57,251 nucleotides of DNA from F23-B02 sp045599385 (GTDB lineage: Bacteria; Bacillota; Clostridia; Oscillospirales; Oscillospiraceae), in contig JAZRVW010000060.1 in assembly GCA_045599385.1 (NCBI GenBank), positions 1-57,251 of the forward strand, read 5' to 3'. Under the pieces are notes generated by a model. It worked only from the letters and a program-made list of their open reading frames with translations, made no database searches and was not told the origin of the DNA. Within the stretch, counting starts at the first letter, position 1, and each line of letters opens with the position of its first letter. A program made the translations under genes and the position numbers. This document shows, piece after piece, positions 48,164 through 56,163 of this stretch.

Positions 48164-49540
48164 TTACAGCTCCATCACAATCTGCTTGAAGAATTTTCCG
48201 CGCTCCATAAAGTTTTTAAACTTGTCAAATGCGGCGCATGCGGGAGAAAGAAGCACAATATCGCCTGCCTCCGCACATTCGGAAGCGGCAAGAACGGTTT
48301 CTTTAAAGTCATCTATGATAACCATGGGGAAATCCTCGGTATAGTATTTTGAAGCCTTTACCGCTGCGGAAATCTTGTCTGCCGTTGCGCCTGTGAGATA
48401 CAGCTTCTTTACGTTAAGACAGATTTCATCGCCCAGAGAGTCAAAGGGAATGTGCTTGTCATAGCCGCCCGCAATAAGAATGGGCTTTGTTTTCAGTGCA
48501 TGAAGACCTGCGGCGGTACGGCTGGGGCTTGTGCCGATGGAGTCATTGATGTAGACTACACCGTTCAGCTCTCTGACGCGCTCCAGACGGTGTTCAACGC
48601 CGTTAAAGCTCTTTGCAACCTGAGCACACACCGAATCATCAACAAGGCCGTCAGTGGCAGCAAAGGCCGCCATGTAGTTTTCAAGGTTATGTGTGCCGGG
48701 GAGCTTTATGTCATCAATCTCCATGACGACATTCTTTACGCCGTTTCTCACGCGGTAGATAAATTTATCATCAGAGTATACGCCATTATCAAGCTCACAC
48801 ACTCTGCTGAAGTATGCAACCTCGGACTTTGCCATTCCTGCGTAATAGGCGGAATACTCATTCTCATGGTTGAGTACAAGGCGTTCATTTTCACTCTGAT
48901 TGAGAAAAATAGATGCCTTCGCATCATAATAGTCCTTGTAATCCTTGTGCTTATCAAGGTGATTTGGGGAAATGTTGGTGATAACCGCAACATCGGGCTT
49001 GCAGTTCATGCTGTGTAGCTGGAAGGAGCTGAGTTCAAGCACGGCAAAATCGTCCTTTGCCATACTGTCAACGTCACAGAGCAGAGGTCTGCCGATATTG
49101 CCGCCGAGGTGGACATTATACCCTTGGGCTTTGAGAAGCTCGGAAATAACGGTGGTGGTTGTAGTCTTGCCGTCGCTGCCGGTTACGGAAATTATGCGGC
49201 ATGGACAGAGGGCGAAGAATACCTCCATCTCGCTTGTAACAATACCGCCGCGTGCTCTGACGGCTTCAAGATGAGGATCAAAAGGCATGAGCCCTGGGGT
49301 ACGGAAAACGATGTCAAAATCAAGATTTTCAAGATAATCCTCACCGAGACGGAACTTTGCGCCCATTTTCTCAAGGCGAACGTAGTCCTCACCCAGCTGC
49401 TCCTCCGTACGTTTATCGCAGGCTGTTACATCACAGCCATTTTCAAGAAGCTTTTCAATAAGCGGAGTGTTGCTGACACCTACGCCGATAACGCCGATTT
49501 TTTTATTTTTAATTGTTTCAATATAATCACAAAGAGTCAT
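48164..49540 (-). CDS. murD: UDP-N-acetylmuramoyl-L-alanine--D-glutamate ligase MurD
   Basis: 458 residues. It adds D-Glu to UDP-MurNAc-L-Ala in the cytoplasm. N-terminal Rossmann segment IGVIGVGVSNTPLIEKL, ATP loop VTGSDGKTTTTT (about 113-124), ELSSFQLHSM, ISPNHLDKHKDY with the Mg2+ His, and the C-terminal ligase domain INDSIGTSPSRT. AGGAGG is 7 bases before ATG 49540, and the open frame to 49573 is thus not used. A structured leader of about 160 bases precedes it. First gene of the operon running to ligA. Confidence 0.95.
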   Translation of the reverse strand: MTLCDYIETIKNKKIGVIGVGVSNTPLIEKLLENGCDVTACDKRTEEQLGEDYVRLEKMGAKFRLGEDYLENLDFDIVFRTPGLMPFDPHLEAVRARGGIVTSEMEVFFALCPCRIISVTGSDGKTTTTTVISELLKAQGYNVHLGGNIGRPLLCDVDSMAKDDFAVLELSSFQLHSMNCKPDVAVITNISPNHLDKHKDYKDYYDAKASIFLNQSENERLVLNHENEYSAYYAGMAKSEVAYFSRVCELDNGVYSDDKFIYRVRNGVKNVVMEIDDIKLPGTHNLENYMAAFAATDGLVDDSVCAQVAKSFNGVEHRLERVRELNGVVYINDSIGTSPSRTAAGLHALKTKPILIAGGYDKHIPFDSLGDEICLNVKKLYLTGATADKISAAVKASKYYTEDFPMVIIDDFKETVLAASECAEAGDIVLLSPACAAFDKFKNFMERGKFFKQIVMEL

Positions 49541-49710
49541 GAATAATCCTCCTTTAACTAAATTCCCATGCACATATACTGTGCAACACGATAACTGGAA
49601 GCTGAGTGCATGGGGATTTTTTGCATCCGTTTCGGTTGCCCCGCAAGGGGCGAGAAACGAGCAATTAAATGTAATGTATTACTATGGAAACTGAGCTTTT
49701 ATAGTAATAT
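49541..49710 (-). promoter_or_regulatory. Structured leader of murD (candidate attenuator or riboswitch)
   Basis: Between the promoter at 49711-49739 and murD there is about 165 bases of leader with three hairpins: ACTAT/ATAGT near the 5' end; CGTTTC...GCCCC TTGC GGGGC...GAAACG (49659-49628); and CCCATGCAC with GTGCATGGG (49606-49615 and 49565-49573). A short alternative stem GCAC/GTGC competes with the last one. I do not recognise a known riboswitch class. Confidence 0.5.
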
Positions 49711-49739
49711 ATTATAAGTCTTTTAAAGGACAAAAACAA
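49711..49739 (-). promoter_or_regulatory. SigA-type promoter of the murD operon
   Basis: On the minus strand: TTGTTT (49739-49734), 17-base spacer, TATAAT (49716-49711). It is back-to-back with the RNase P RNA promoter, 10 bases apart. Confidence 0.7.
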
Positions 49740-49749
49740 GAAATTTCTA

Positions 49750-49778
49750 TTGACTAAAAGGCGTGTTATAGGTAAAAT
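49750..49778 (+). promoter_or_regulatory. SigA-type promoter of rnpB
   Basis: TTGACT (49750-49755), 17-base spacer, TAAAAT (49773-49778); start near 49785 agrees with the 5' end of RNase P RNA. Confidence 0.8.
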
Positions 49779-49784
49779 ACTCAC

Positions 49785-50123
49785 TTGAGTGGGCCGAACG
49801 ACCGCGGGCATAAGGCGAAAGCCTGTGCGTGAGGAAAGTCCGGGCTCCATAGGGCAAGGATAACGGGTAACGCCCGCCAGGGGTGACCCTCGGACAAGTG
49901 CAACAGAAAGAAACCGCCGATTATTCGGTAAGGGTGGAAAAGTGAGGTAAGAGCTCACTCGCCGGCTGGAGACAGTCCGGTGCTGTAAACTCTATCCGGA
50001 GCAACACCGTGAGAGGACGCATGGCCTGCCCGGCCGTTCTCAGAGGTGGCTAGAGCCTGGCAGCAATGCCAGGAGTAGATAGATGGTCGTTTAAGACAGA
50101 ACCCGGCTTATAGACCCACTCAA
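49785..50123 (+). ncRNA. rnpB: RNase P RNA
   Basis: Catalytic RNA that matures tRNA 5' ends. Conserved blocks: GAGGAAAGTCCGGGCTC near the 5' part, GGTAAGAG, GGCTGGAGACAGTC-like element, and AGACAGAACCCGGCTTATAG near the 3' end. The terminal stem TTGAGTGGG/CCCACTCAA fixes the ends at about 49785 and 50123 (about 339 bases). The set of elements looks like the common bacterial class A rather than Bacillus class B. Own promoter and terminator. Ends are accurate to a few bases. Confidence 0.95.
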
Positions 50124-50132
50124 AAATAAAGG

Positions 50133-50160
50133 AAAAACCGCTCAAATGAGCGGTTTTTTT
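50133..50160. terminator. Bidirectional terminator between rnpB and pepD
   Basis: AAAAACCGCTCA (50133-50144) / TGAGCGGTTTTT (50147-50158), then more T. Confidence 0.9.
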
Positions 50161-50165
50161 GTTGT

Positions 50166-51593
50166 TTAAAGGTTTTTCAGAATCTCAAGCAGGAAGCTCC
50201 ATGTTCTTTCCGTAGATGCAACGTCAAGCTTTTCCTTTATGGTATGAATGTCATGGATATCGGGGCCGAAGGAAATACAGTCAAGCTCAGGTATCTTACC
50301 CGAAAACAGACCGCATTCAAGACCTGCGTGGATAACAGAAATTTCGGGCTTACTTCCGTAAACCGATTCAAATGCTTCAATAGCAGTATTTCGAAGCTCA
50401 GAGTCCTTCTTATACTCCCATGCGGGATAATCCCCGTGGCACGAAGCTTTACCTTTATTTGCAGCAATTATATTCTCAAGCTTTTCCTTTAATGCCTGCT
50501 TTTCGGCTCCGACAGAGCTTCTGAGGCAAAAACTCATTTCTGCCTTATAGTCTTTTATGCGCAGAACTCCGAAATTCAGCGAGGTCTGTACTAAACCGGG
50601 AATATCGTCGCTCATTTTCTGTACGCCGTCAGGAACATCAGCAAGAGTTTTTATTATTCTTTTACTTGATATCAGGTCGATTGCTCCCGAGTTATTGAAG
50701 CCTTCATCGACGATTTTTACTGTCAGATTGGGATCTGTTTCAGAATATTCTTTTTTAACTTCGGCCTCAAATTCTTCAACTGTTTTCTTTACGGCATCAA
50801 AGTTGGAAACAGTAATCTGACATACTGTCTTATTTGCAATGGCGTTGTCCTTCTCTCCGCCGTTTGCAGAAATAATGCGAATGTCGCCCAGCCTGCTGAG
50901 CAGCCTTCCGAGCAGAACGTTTGAATTTGCTCTGCCCTTGTGTATTTCCGCACCCGAATGACCGCCTGTGAGACCGTATATTGCTATTCGGGCAGCATGG
51001 ATATAATCCTTGCTTCTTTTGACATTGAAGCATGCGTTTACTTTGATGCCGCCGGCACAGCCGGTGGTGATAATGCCTTCATCTTCGGAGTCAAGATTGA
51101 GCATTCGCTTTCCCGAAAGCTTTGAAGTATCAATGTATTCGGCACCGTCCATGCCCGTTTCCTCATTGATTGTAAATACAGCTTCAATGGGAGGGTGCGG
51201 GATATCGTCAGAATCAAGAACAGCCATTGCCATTGCAACGGCTATGCCGTCATCAGCTCCGAGGCTGGTGCCGTCTGCCCATACAAACTTCTCGTCTGTC
51301 ATAAGACGCAGACCGTCATTTTCAAGATCAATGTCACAATCGGGAGCTTTGACCGTAACCATGTCCATGTGTCCTTGAATAATGACGGGCTCTTTGTTTT
51401 CAAAGCCCTTGCTTCCATCTTTATAGATAATTACATTGCCGACCTCGTCCTGAATAAACTTAAGGCCGCGTTCCCTTGCAAAATCACAGCAAAGATTACT
51501 GATTTGCCATATATTGTCGGAGCCGTGTGGAACAGAACACAGCTGCTCAAAATATTTAAAGACTTTTTCAGGTTTAAGATTATTAAGTATCAT
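50166..51593 (-). CDS. pepD: Aminoacyl-histidine dipeptidase PepD (M20 family)
   Basis: 475 residues. Di-zinc cytoplasmic dipeptidase. Motifs: VIIQGHMDMVTVK (first zinc His and Asp), DGTSLGADDGIAVAMAMA, FTINEETGMDGAEY with the catalytic Glu pair, and IHAGLECGLFSGKIPELDCISFGP and IHTIKE near the C-terminus. Cleaves Xaa-His and other dipeptides. ATG 51593 follows AAGGA by 8 bases; the longer frame to 51626 overlaps the preceding gene. Last gene of the rpe-recR-rnj-dipeptidase-arsC-pepD run. Confidence 0.95.
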   Translation of the reverse strand: MILNNLKPEKVFKYFEQLCSVPHGSDNIWQISNLCCDFARERGLKFIQDEVGNVIIYKDGSKGFENKEPVIIQGHMDMVTVKAPDCDIDLENDGLRLMTDEKFVWADGTSLGADDGIAVAMAMAVLDSDDIPHPPIEAVFTINEETGMDGAEYIDTSKLSGKRMLNLDSEDEGIITTGCAGGIKVNACFNVKRSKDYIHAARIAIYGLTGGHSGAEIHKGRANSNVLLGRLLSRLGDIRIISANGGEKDNAIANKTVCQITVSNFDAVKKTVEEFEAEVKKEYSETDPNLTVKIVDEGFNNSGAIDLISSKRIIKTLADVPDGVQKMSDDIPGLVQTSLNFGVLRIKDYKAEMSFCLRSSVGAEKQALKEKLENIIAANKGKASCHGDYPAWEYKKDSELRNTAIEAFESVYGSKPEISVIHAGLECGLFSGKIPELDCISFGPDIHDIHTIKEKLDVASTERTWSFLLEILKNL

Positions 51594-51603
51594 ATTCAAA
51601 TCC

Positions 51604-51936
51604 TTATTCCCATTTTGCCCATACATCAGGCTGGTATCCGACGGTGGCCTGCTTTCCGTTGCGGACTATCGGTGTCCTTATAAGCCATGGGCACTCAAAG
51701 AGCTTATCCATCTTTGCATCGTTGGAAGCAAGGTACTGCAGAAGAGGATAATCTTCGTCAGCGGTATTAACCATGGCATCAAAGCCGACAGCATTCTTTA
51801 CCGAGTTCAGTTCTCCCCTGCTCATGCCGAATTTCATAATGTCAACAAACTGATATTTAATGCGACGCTCTTTGAAATAGCGCTCAGCCTTTTTTGTATC
51901 AAAGCATTTGCTTTTTCCGAAAATCTGTATGTTCAC
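51604..51936 (-). CDS. ArsC/Spx-family thioredoxin-fold protein
   Basis: 110 residues. FGKSKCFDTKKAERYFKERRIKYQFVDI has a single Cys in the Cx3K motif of ArsC/YffB-like proteins, and LIRTPIVRNGKQATVGYQPDVW is the family C-terminus with the cis-Pro. No second Cys as in CxxC Spx. It is probably a glutathione/thiol-linked reductase-like protein of unknown substrate rather than arsenate reductase. It overlaps the dipeptidase gene by 4 bases and precedes pepD by 10. Confidence 0.85.
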   Translation of the reverse strand: MNIQIFGKSKCFDTKKAERYFKERRIKYQFVDIMKFGMSRGELNSVKNAVGFDAMVNTADEDYPLLQYLASNDAKMDKLFECPWLIRTPIVRNGKQATVGYQPDVWAKWE

Positions 51937-52841
51937 AGTACCCTCCCGATTATGTTGTAAAGATTGTTCCAGAATATATCTCTGACAAGGCTTTCGGAGT
52001 AATTTTCCGCTAAAAGTGCGTTATAGAGCTTTTCTATGTCCTCCACCCCGTTAATTCCATCGGGCGTAATCTCAATTCCGTCAAAATCACAGCCGAGAAA
52101 TACTGCTTTCTCGCCTCCGAGGGAAAGGAAATGTTCAATATGCGCGATGACGGCATAAATATCCCGATTAAAGCCGAGAAAATTCGGATAAAGATTAATA
52201 CCCGCGCCTCCGCCGCACTTAATTAGTGCAGTGAACTGTCCGTCAGTAAGGTTGCGAGGAACATCGCACAGCGCCTTTGAATTTGAATGCCCGGCAATTA
52301 TCGGCTTATCAGCTATCTCAAGAACGTCCCAGAAGCCCTGCTCTGAAATATGGGACATATCAAGCAGAATGCCCATTTCCTGACACTGACGCACAAATTC
52401 CCTGCCGTACTCTGTGAGCCCTGAGCCGCTGTCTGCGGCAGCTCCGCTTATGGCATTGTCGTAGTTCCATGTAGGGTGAATAATTCGCACACCGTCCTTG
52501 TATGCCTTCTCAAGAGACGATATCTGTTCTGCGCCCTCAACAGACAGAAACGCGGCAATTTTGCCATGGTTTACGGCAAAATCAAGGCCTTTCCTATTCA
52601 GACAAAGCATTATTTTGTCCGAATTATTTTCAATTTCACGGTGCAGACTGTCGATATACAGCTGCGCTCCGCCGACGGCATTCTCTTTGAACTCCGTGCA
52701 AACGGCAAAAACCTGCGCACATGGCGAAAATCCGGAAAGACGCACAATATCAAGCTGACCGCTGTTTTGAAGCAAGCCCTGAGAAGAAAGGCCTGCTTCA
52801 ACTATTGTATCACAGTGACAGTCAAAATACGGAATGCTCAT
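51933..52841 (-). CDS. Membrane dipeptidase-type peptidase (M19 family)
   Basis: 302 residues. Metal site: FDCHCDTIVEA (HxD), SVEGAE with Glu, DMSHISEQGFWDV (His), and AGHSNSKALCDVPRNLTD. The remaining HIEHFLSLGGEKAVFLGCDFDGI is also characteristic. Members hydrolyse dipeptides, including some with D-residues. No signal peptide, so cytoplasmic here. It overlaps the end of rnj by 4 bases and the ArsC-like gene by 4. Confidence 0.92.
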   Translation of the reverse strand: MSIPYFDCHCDTIVEAGLSSQGLLQNSGQLDIVRLSGFSPCAQVFAVCTEFKENAVGGAQLYIDSLHREIENNSDKIMLCLNRKGLDFAVNHGKIAAFLSVEGAEQISSLEKAYKDGVRIIHPTWNYDNAISGAAADSGSGLTEYGREFVRQCQEMGILLDMSHISEQGFWDVLEIADKPIIAGHSNSKALCDVPRNLTDGQFTALIKCGGGAGINLYPNFLGFNRDIYAVIAHIEHFLSLGGEKAVFLGCDFDGIEITPDGINGVEDIEKLYNALLAENYSESLVRDIFWNNLYNIIGRVL

Positions 52842-54496
52842 ACTTCTGAAATCAGCGGCAGAATCATGGGACTGCGCTTGGTGGTTTTGTAAAGATAAGC
52901 CGAAACATTACTCTTTATGCGGCTCTTGATTGCAGACCAGTCACGCACTCCGATTTCATCGCAGGCATCAAGTGTCTCTTTTGTAACACGCTTGAGCTCC
53001 TCCAGCATACCCTCGGCCTCTTTGACGTAAATAAAGCCTCGTGTGAGTATTTCTGGCTCGGACAGCAGTGCGTTATCCCAGGAGGACAGGGTTACAACGA
53101 TTACAACCATGCCGTCCTCCGCAAGACGGTGACGGTCACGCATTACAACGCTTCCCACATCGCCTACGCCCATGCCGTCAACCATGACTGCCCCGGACTG
53201 AACTGCCCCGTTAATCTTAACGGATTTTTTGGAAACTTCAATTACCTTGCCGTTTTCACCAATTACGATGTTCTTTGGATCAACACCCATGATTTTACCG
53301 AGCTCGGCGTGCTTTACAAGCATGCGATACTCACCGTGAACCGGAATGAAGTATTTAGGCTTAACAAGGGCAAGCATCATTTTCTGCTCTTCCTGAGAAG
53401 CGTGACCGGATACGTGCAGGTCGGTATTCCTGTCATATATGACCTCAGCGCCCTTATGGAAAAGCTCATCAATTACCTTGCTTATCATGGTTTCATTGCC
53501 GGGAATTGCAGAGGCGGAAATTATAACTCTGTCCCCTGCCTTGATGTTTATCTGGCGGTGCTCGGAAAAAGCCATTCTGTAAAGCGCGGACATGGATTCA
53601 CCCTGGCTGCCGGTGGAAATAATAACAACCTGATCTGCCGGCAGCTTGTTGATATGGTTAATATCCACCATAACGTTTTCGGGAATGTCAAGATAGCCGA
53701 GAACAGTTGCAACGCGGAGAATATTCTCCATGCTTCGCCCGGTGATGCCGACCTTGCGGTTATACTTTGCCGCAACATTAATAATCTGCTGCAAACGGTG
53801 AACGTTTGATGCAAAGGTTGTAATTATTATGCGTTTATCGCAATTCTTAAATAGCTTGTCAAAGGTCTCTCCGACCTTGCGTTCCGAAGCGGAATGCCCG
53901 GGCTTTTCAACGTTTGTTGAGTCGCTGAGGAGCGCAAGAACACCCTCATTGCCGAGCTGACCGAGGCGTACAAGGTCTGTCATGCTGCCCTGAATGGGAG
54001 TAACATCGATTTTGAAGTCGCCGGTGTGTATTATGGTGCCGAGAGGCGTCTTGATGGCAAGCGCAACGGAGTCGGCAATGCTGTGGTTGACGTTTATAAA
54101 CTCAATGCTGAAGCAGCCGAGGCGGAATACATCGCCTGCCTGCTTGGTGAATATCTGGGTGTTGTAAAGAAGGTCGTGCTCCTCAAGCTTCAGCTCAACA
54201 AGCGCCGCTGTAAGCGGAGTTGCATAGAGAGGAACATCAAGCTCACGCAGAACATAGGGAATTGCACCGATGTGGTCCTCGTGACCGTGAGTGATAATTA
54301 TGCCTTTTACACGTTCGGCATTTGCTTTTAGGTAAGAAATATCAGGTATTACGATGTCAATACCGTACATCTGCTCATCAGGAAAGCCCAGTCCGCAATC
54401 AACGACAATAATATCTGTTCCGCATTCAAAAGCGGTCATATTCTTGCCGATTTCGCCAAGACCTCCGAGAGGAATAATTTTAATTTTAGGTGTCAT
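52838..54496 (-). CDS. rnj: Ribonuclease J
   Basis: 552 residues. Metallo-beta-lactamase fold 5'-3' exonuclease and endonuclease central to mRNA turnover. IPLGGLGEIGKNMTAFE start, ITHGHEDHIGAIPY metal motif (HxHxDH), IHTGDFKID, beta-CASP domain with STNVEKPGHSASER and ISTGSQGE, and VSGHASQEEQ, HGEYRML near the C-terminus. AAAGGAG precedes ATG 54496; the longer frame up to 54547 contains no RBS. The dipeptidase gene overlaps its 3' end. Confidence 0.97.
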   Translation of the reverse strand: MTPKIKIIPLGGLGEIGKNMTAFECGTDIIVVDCGLGFPDEQMYGIDIVIPDISYLKANAERVKGIIITHGHEDHIGAIPYVLRELDVPLYATPLTAALVELKLEEHDLLYNTQIFTKQAGDVFRLGCFSIEFINVNHSIADSVALAIKTPLGTIIHTGDFKIDVTPIQGSMTDLVRLGQLGNEGVLALLSDSTNVEKPGHSASERKVGETFDKLFKNCDKRIIITTFASNVHRLQQIINVAAKYNRKVGITGRSMENILRVATVLGYLDIPENVMVDINHINKLPADQVVIISTGSQGESMSALYRMAFSEHRQINIKAGDRVIISASAIPGNETMISKVIDELFHKGAEVIYDRNTDLHVSGHASQEEQKMMLALVKPKYFIPVHGEYRMLVKHAELGKIMGVDPKNIVIGENGKVIEVSKKSVKINGAVQSGAVMVDGMGVGDVGSVVMRDRHRLAEDGMVVIVVTLSSWDNALLSEPEILTRGFIYVKEAEGMLEELKRVTKETLDACDEIGVRDWSAIKSRIKSNVSAYLYKTTKRSPMILPLISEV

Positions 54497-54541
54497 TTTA
54501 TCTCCTTTGATTCGGTTTCCGAAAATGCAAAGTAAAGGGAG

Positions 54542-54580
54542 CCTCACAGCAGCCTGCCCTGAATCGCAGCTGTAGTGAGG
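54542..54580 (-). promoter_or_regulatory. Hairpin in the recR-rnj gap (RNase J leader)
   Basis: CCTCAC (54580-54575 on the minus strand) pairs with GTGAGG (54547-54542), a bulge follows, then CAGC pairs with GCTG. It lies 46 bases upstream of the RNase J start. RNase J genes are autoregulated in some bacteria; here that is unproven. Confidence 0.4.
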
Positions 54581-54641
54581 AATCTCCCCCCGTGTTCATT
54601 TCGGTATGTAGGTTGATACTATAAGGATTATATCCTGTTAA

Positions 54642-55247
54642 TTACATTTCAATTCGTCCTTCAATGGCACGAAGCAGAGTTGCATCGTCTGCAAACTCCA
54701 GGTTGGAGCCCACGGGGATACCGTAGGCAAGACGTGTAACCTTCACGTCAAAGGGCTTGAGAAGTCTGGAAATGTACATAGCGGTGGCGTCACCCTCGGT
54801 ATCGGGGTTTGTAGCCATAATGATTTCATTAATCTCGCTGTCATCGGCAGCGACTCTGAGAAGCAGCTCCTTGATTCTTATATCATCGGGGCCCACGTGA
54901 CCGATGGGCGAAAGTACACCGTGCAGAACGTGATACACGCCGTTGTATTCGTGGCTGCGCTCAATTGAAAGCACATCGCGGGGCTCAGAAACAACGCAGA
55001 CGGTTGAACGGTCGCGTCTTTCGCTTGCGCAGACGGAGCAGACCTCACCGTCGGTGAGATTTTGGCAGATTTTACAGCAGCAAACGGTTTTCTTTGCATT
55101 GATAATCGCATCGGCAAAGCTTTCCGCATCACAGTCGGGCAGAGAAAGAACATGGAAGGCAAGGCGTTGTGCGCTTTTTCTGCCTATTCCGGGCAGGGAC
55201 GCAAACTTATCTATAAGGTTTTCAAGTGATGCAGGAAAGAATGACAT
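54642..55247 (-). CDS. recR: Recombination mediator RecR
   Basis: 201 residues, full length. Helps RecF/RecO load RecA at gaps. FASLPGIGRKSAQRLAFHV helix-hairpin-helix, zinc site CKICQNLTDGEVCSVC (four Cys, about residues 57-72), Toprim domain with VVSEPRDVLSIER, and Walker-B-like IIMATNPDTEGDATAMYI. GGAG stands before the ATG. It starts 12 bases after rpe ends, and dnaX and the YbaB gene that often precede recR are not present here. Confidence 0.97.
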   Translation of the reverse strand: MSFFPASLENLIDKFASLPGIGRKSAQRLAFHVLSLPDCDAESFADAIINAKKTVCCCKICQNLTDGEVCSVCASERRDRSTVCVVSEPRDVLSIERSHEYNGVYHVLHGVLSPIGHVGPDDIRIKELLLRVAADDSEINEIIMATNPDTEGDATAMYISRLLKPFDVKVTRLAYGIPVGSNLEFADDATLLRAIEGRIEM

Positions 55248-55259
55248 AGCTTATCTCCG

Positions 55260-55913
55260 TTATGCGTTTCTGATAGCGTTAATCTGTGCGGCGCGGTCGG
55301 CTTTGCCAAATACGGCGCTGCCTGCGACAAGGACATTTGCGCCCGCTTCCTTAACAAGCCTTGCTGTAACCGGATCAACGCCGCCGTCAACCTCAAGCTC
55401 GCAGTCAAGACCTCTGCGGTCAATTTCGGCGCGAAATTCCTTAATCTTGGGAAGCTGGTCATACATGAAGCTCTGTCCTCCGAAGCCGGGCTCAACGGTC
55501 ATGACGAGCACCATATCAAGTTTATCTATAAAGGGGTAAATTGCGGACGCGGAAGTTTTGGGCTTAACGGAAAGACCAACCTTTTTTCCGTTTTCCTTGA
55601 CAATTTCAATTGCCTTGTCAATGTTTTCAGGGCTGTCGGACTCAACATGGAACATGACAAGGTCTGCGCCTGACTTACAGAAAACCTCTGCATAGCGCAC
55701 GGGTCGGTCAATCATAAGATGAACATCGAGGAACATATCCGTTGCCTTGCGAATTGACTTGAGAACCGGTACACCGATAGAAATATTGGGAACAAACTCG
55801 CCGTCCATGACATCAAAATGAACATAGTCCGCGCCGCCTGCCTTAATGTCCTCAATTTCAGCACCGAGCTTTGCAAAATCAGCGGATAGTATTGATGGGG
55901 CAATCTTAATCAT
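55260..55913 (-). CDS. rpe: Ribulose-phosphate 3-epimerase
   Basis: 217 residues. Interconverts ribulose 5-phosphate and xylulose 5-phosphate. APSILSADFAKLG start, HFDVMDGEFVPNISIGVPV (metal His and catalytic Asp), VHLMIDRP, VEPGFGGQSFM and EVDGGVDPVTARLV with the second catalytic Asp are standard. It heads the minus-strand run rpe-recR-rnj-dipeptidase-arsC-pepD and has a leader of about 115 bases with hairpins. Confidence 0.97.
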   Translation of the reverse strand: MIKIAPSILSADFAKLGAEIEDIKAGGADYVHFDVMDGEFVPNISIGVPVLKSIRKATDMFLDVHLMIDRPVRYAEVFCKSGADLVMFHVESDSPENIDKAIEIVKENGKKVGLSVKPKTSASAIYPFIDKLDMVLVMTVEPGFGGQSFMYDQLPKIKEFRAEIDRRGLDCELEVDGGVDPVTARLVKEAGANVLVAGSAVFGKADRAAQINAIRNA

Positions 55914-56035
55914 AGCGTTAACCTCTGTAAACTGTACAGCATAAAATGATTCAGCGGTCAGGTGCGCACCGCCGCTTTGATATAAGGGGGTACTTCAAAA
56001 GAGGTATCCCCTGCTGCACATATTCTGACGTTTAC

Positions 56036-56064
56036 ATTATACATCACAACATATTGAATAGCAA
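56036..56064 (-). promoter_or_regulatory. SigA-type promoter of rpe
   Basis: On the minus strand: TTGCTA (56064-56059), 17-base spacer, TATAAT (56041-56036). Confidence 0.75.
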
Positions 56065-56104
56065 GCAAATTGCGTACGCAAATGCTTGATTTTCCACATA
56101 TTTC

Positions 56105-56133
56105 TTGACTGTAATCTTACGGCATGATAAATT
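56105..56133 (+). promoter_or_regulatory. SigA-type promoter of the first zinc-ribbon gene
   Basis: TTGACT (56105-56110), 17-base spacer, TAAATT (56128-56133). A TATAAT lies further on but with no matching -35. Confidence 0.55.
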
Positions 56134-56163
56134 AAAGTATAATATTAAGAAAGGACTCACATT

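Larger units (their letters stand above)
55914..56163. other. Intergenic region: rpe leader with hairpins and divergent promoters
   Basis: The rpe side has a hairpin 55986-56011 and a second at 55953-55976 (AGCGG/CCGCT with inner GGT/ACC). The stem GGGGGTACTTC AAAA GAGGTATCCCC is complete with two G-U pairs if transcribed on the plus strand, but has two mismatches on the minus strand. No ORF. Confidence 0.65.

Noticed and set aside
48452..49018. 188-codon plus-strand frame within murD
   Set aside because: Shadow of murD, without RBS or promoter.
51604..51936. Arsenate reductase
   Set aside because: Only one of the expected catalytic Cys/Arg features can be placed and there are no ars genes nearby; called as ArsC-like only.
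55914..56035. T-box or small SRP RNA in the rpe leader
   Set aside because: No AGGGTGGNACCGCG-type antiterminator and no GGAAG/AGCAG loop pair of SRP RNA; hairpins alone are not enough.
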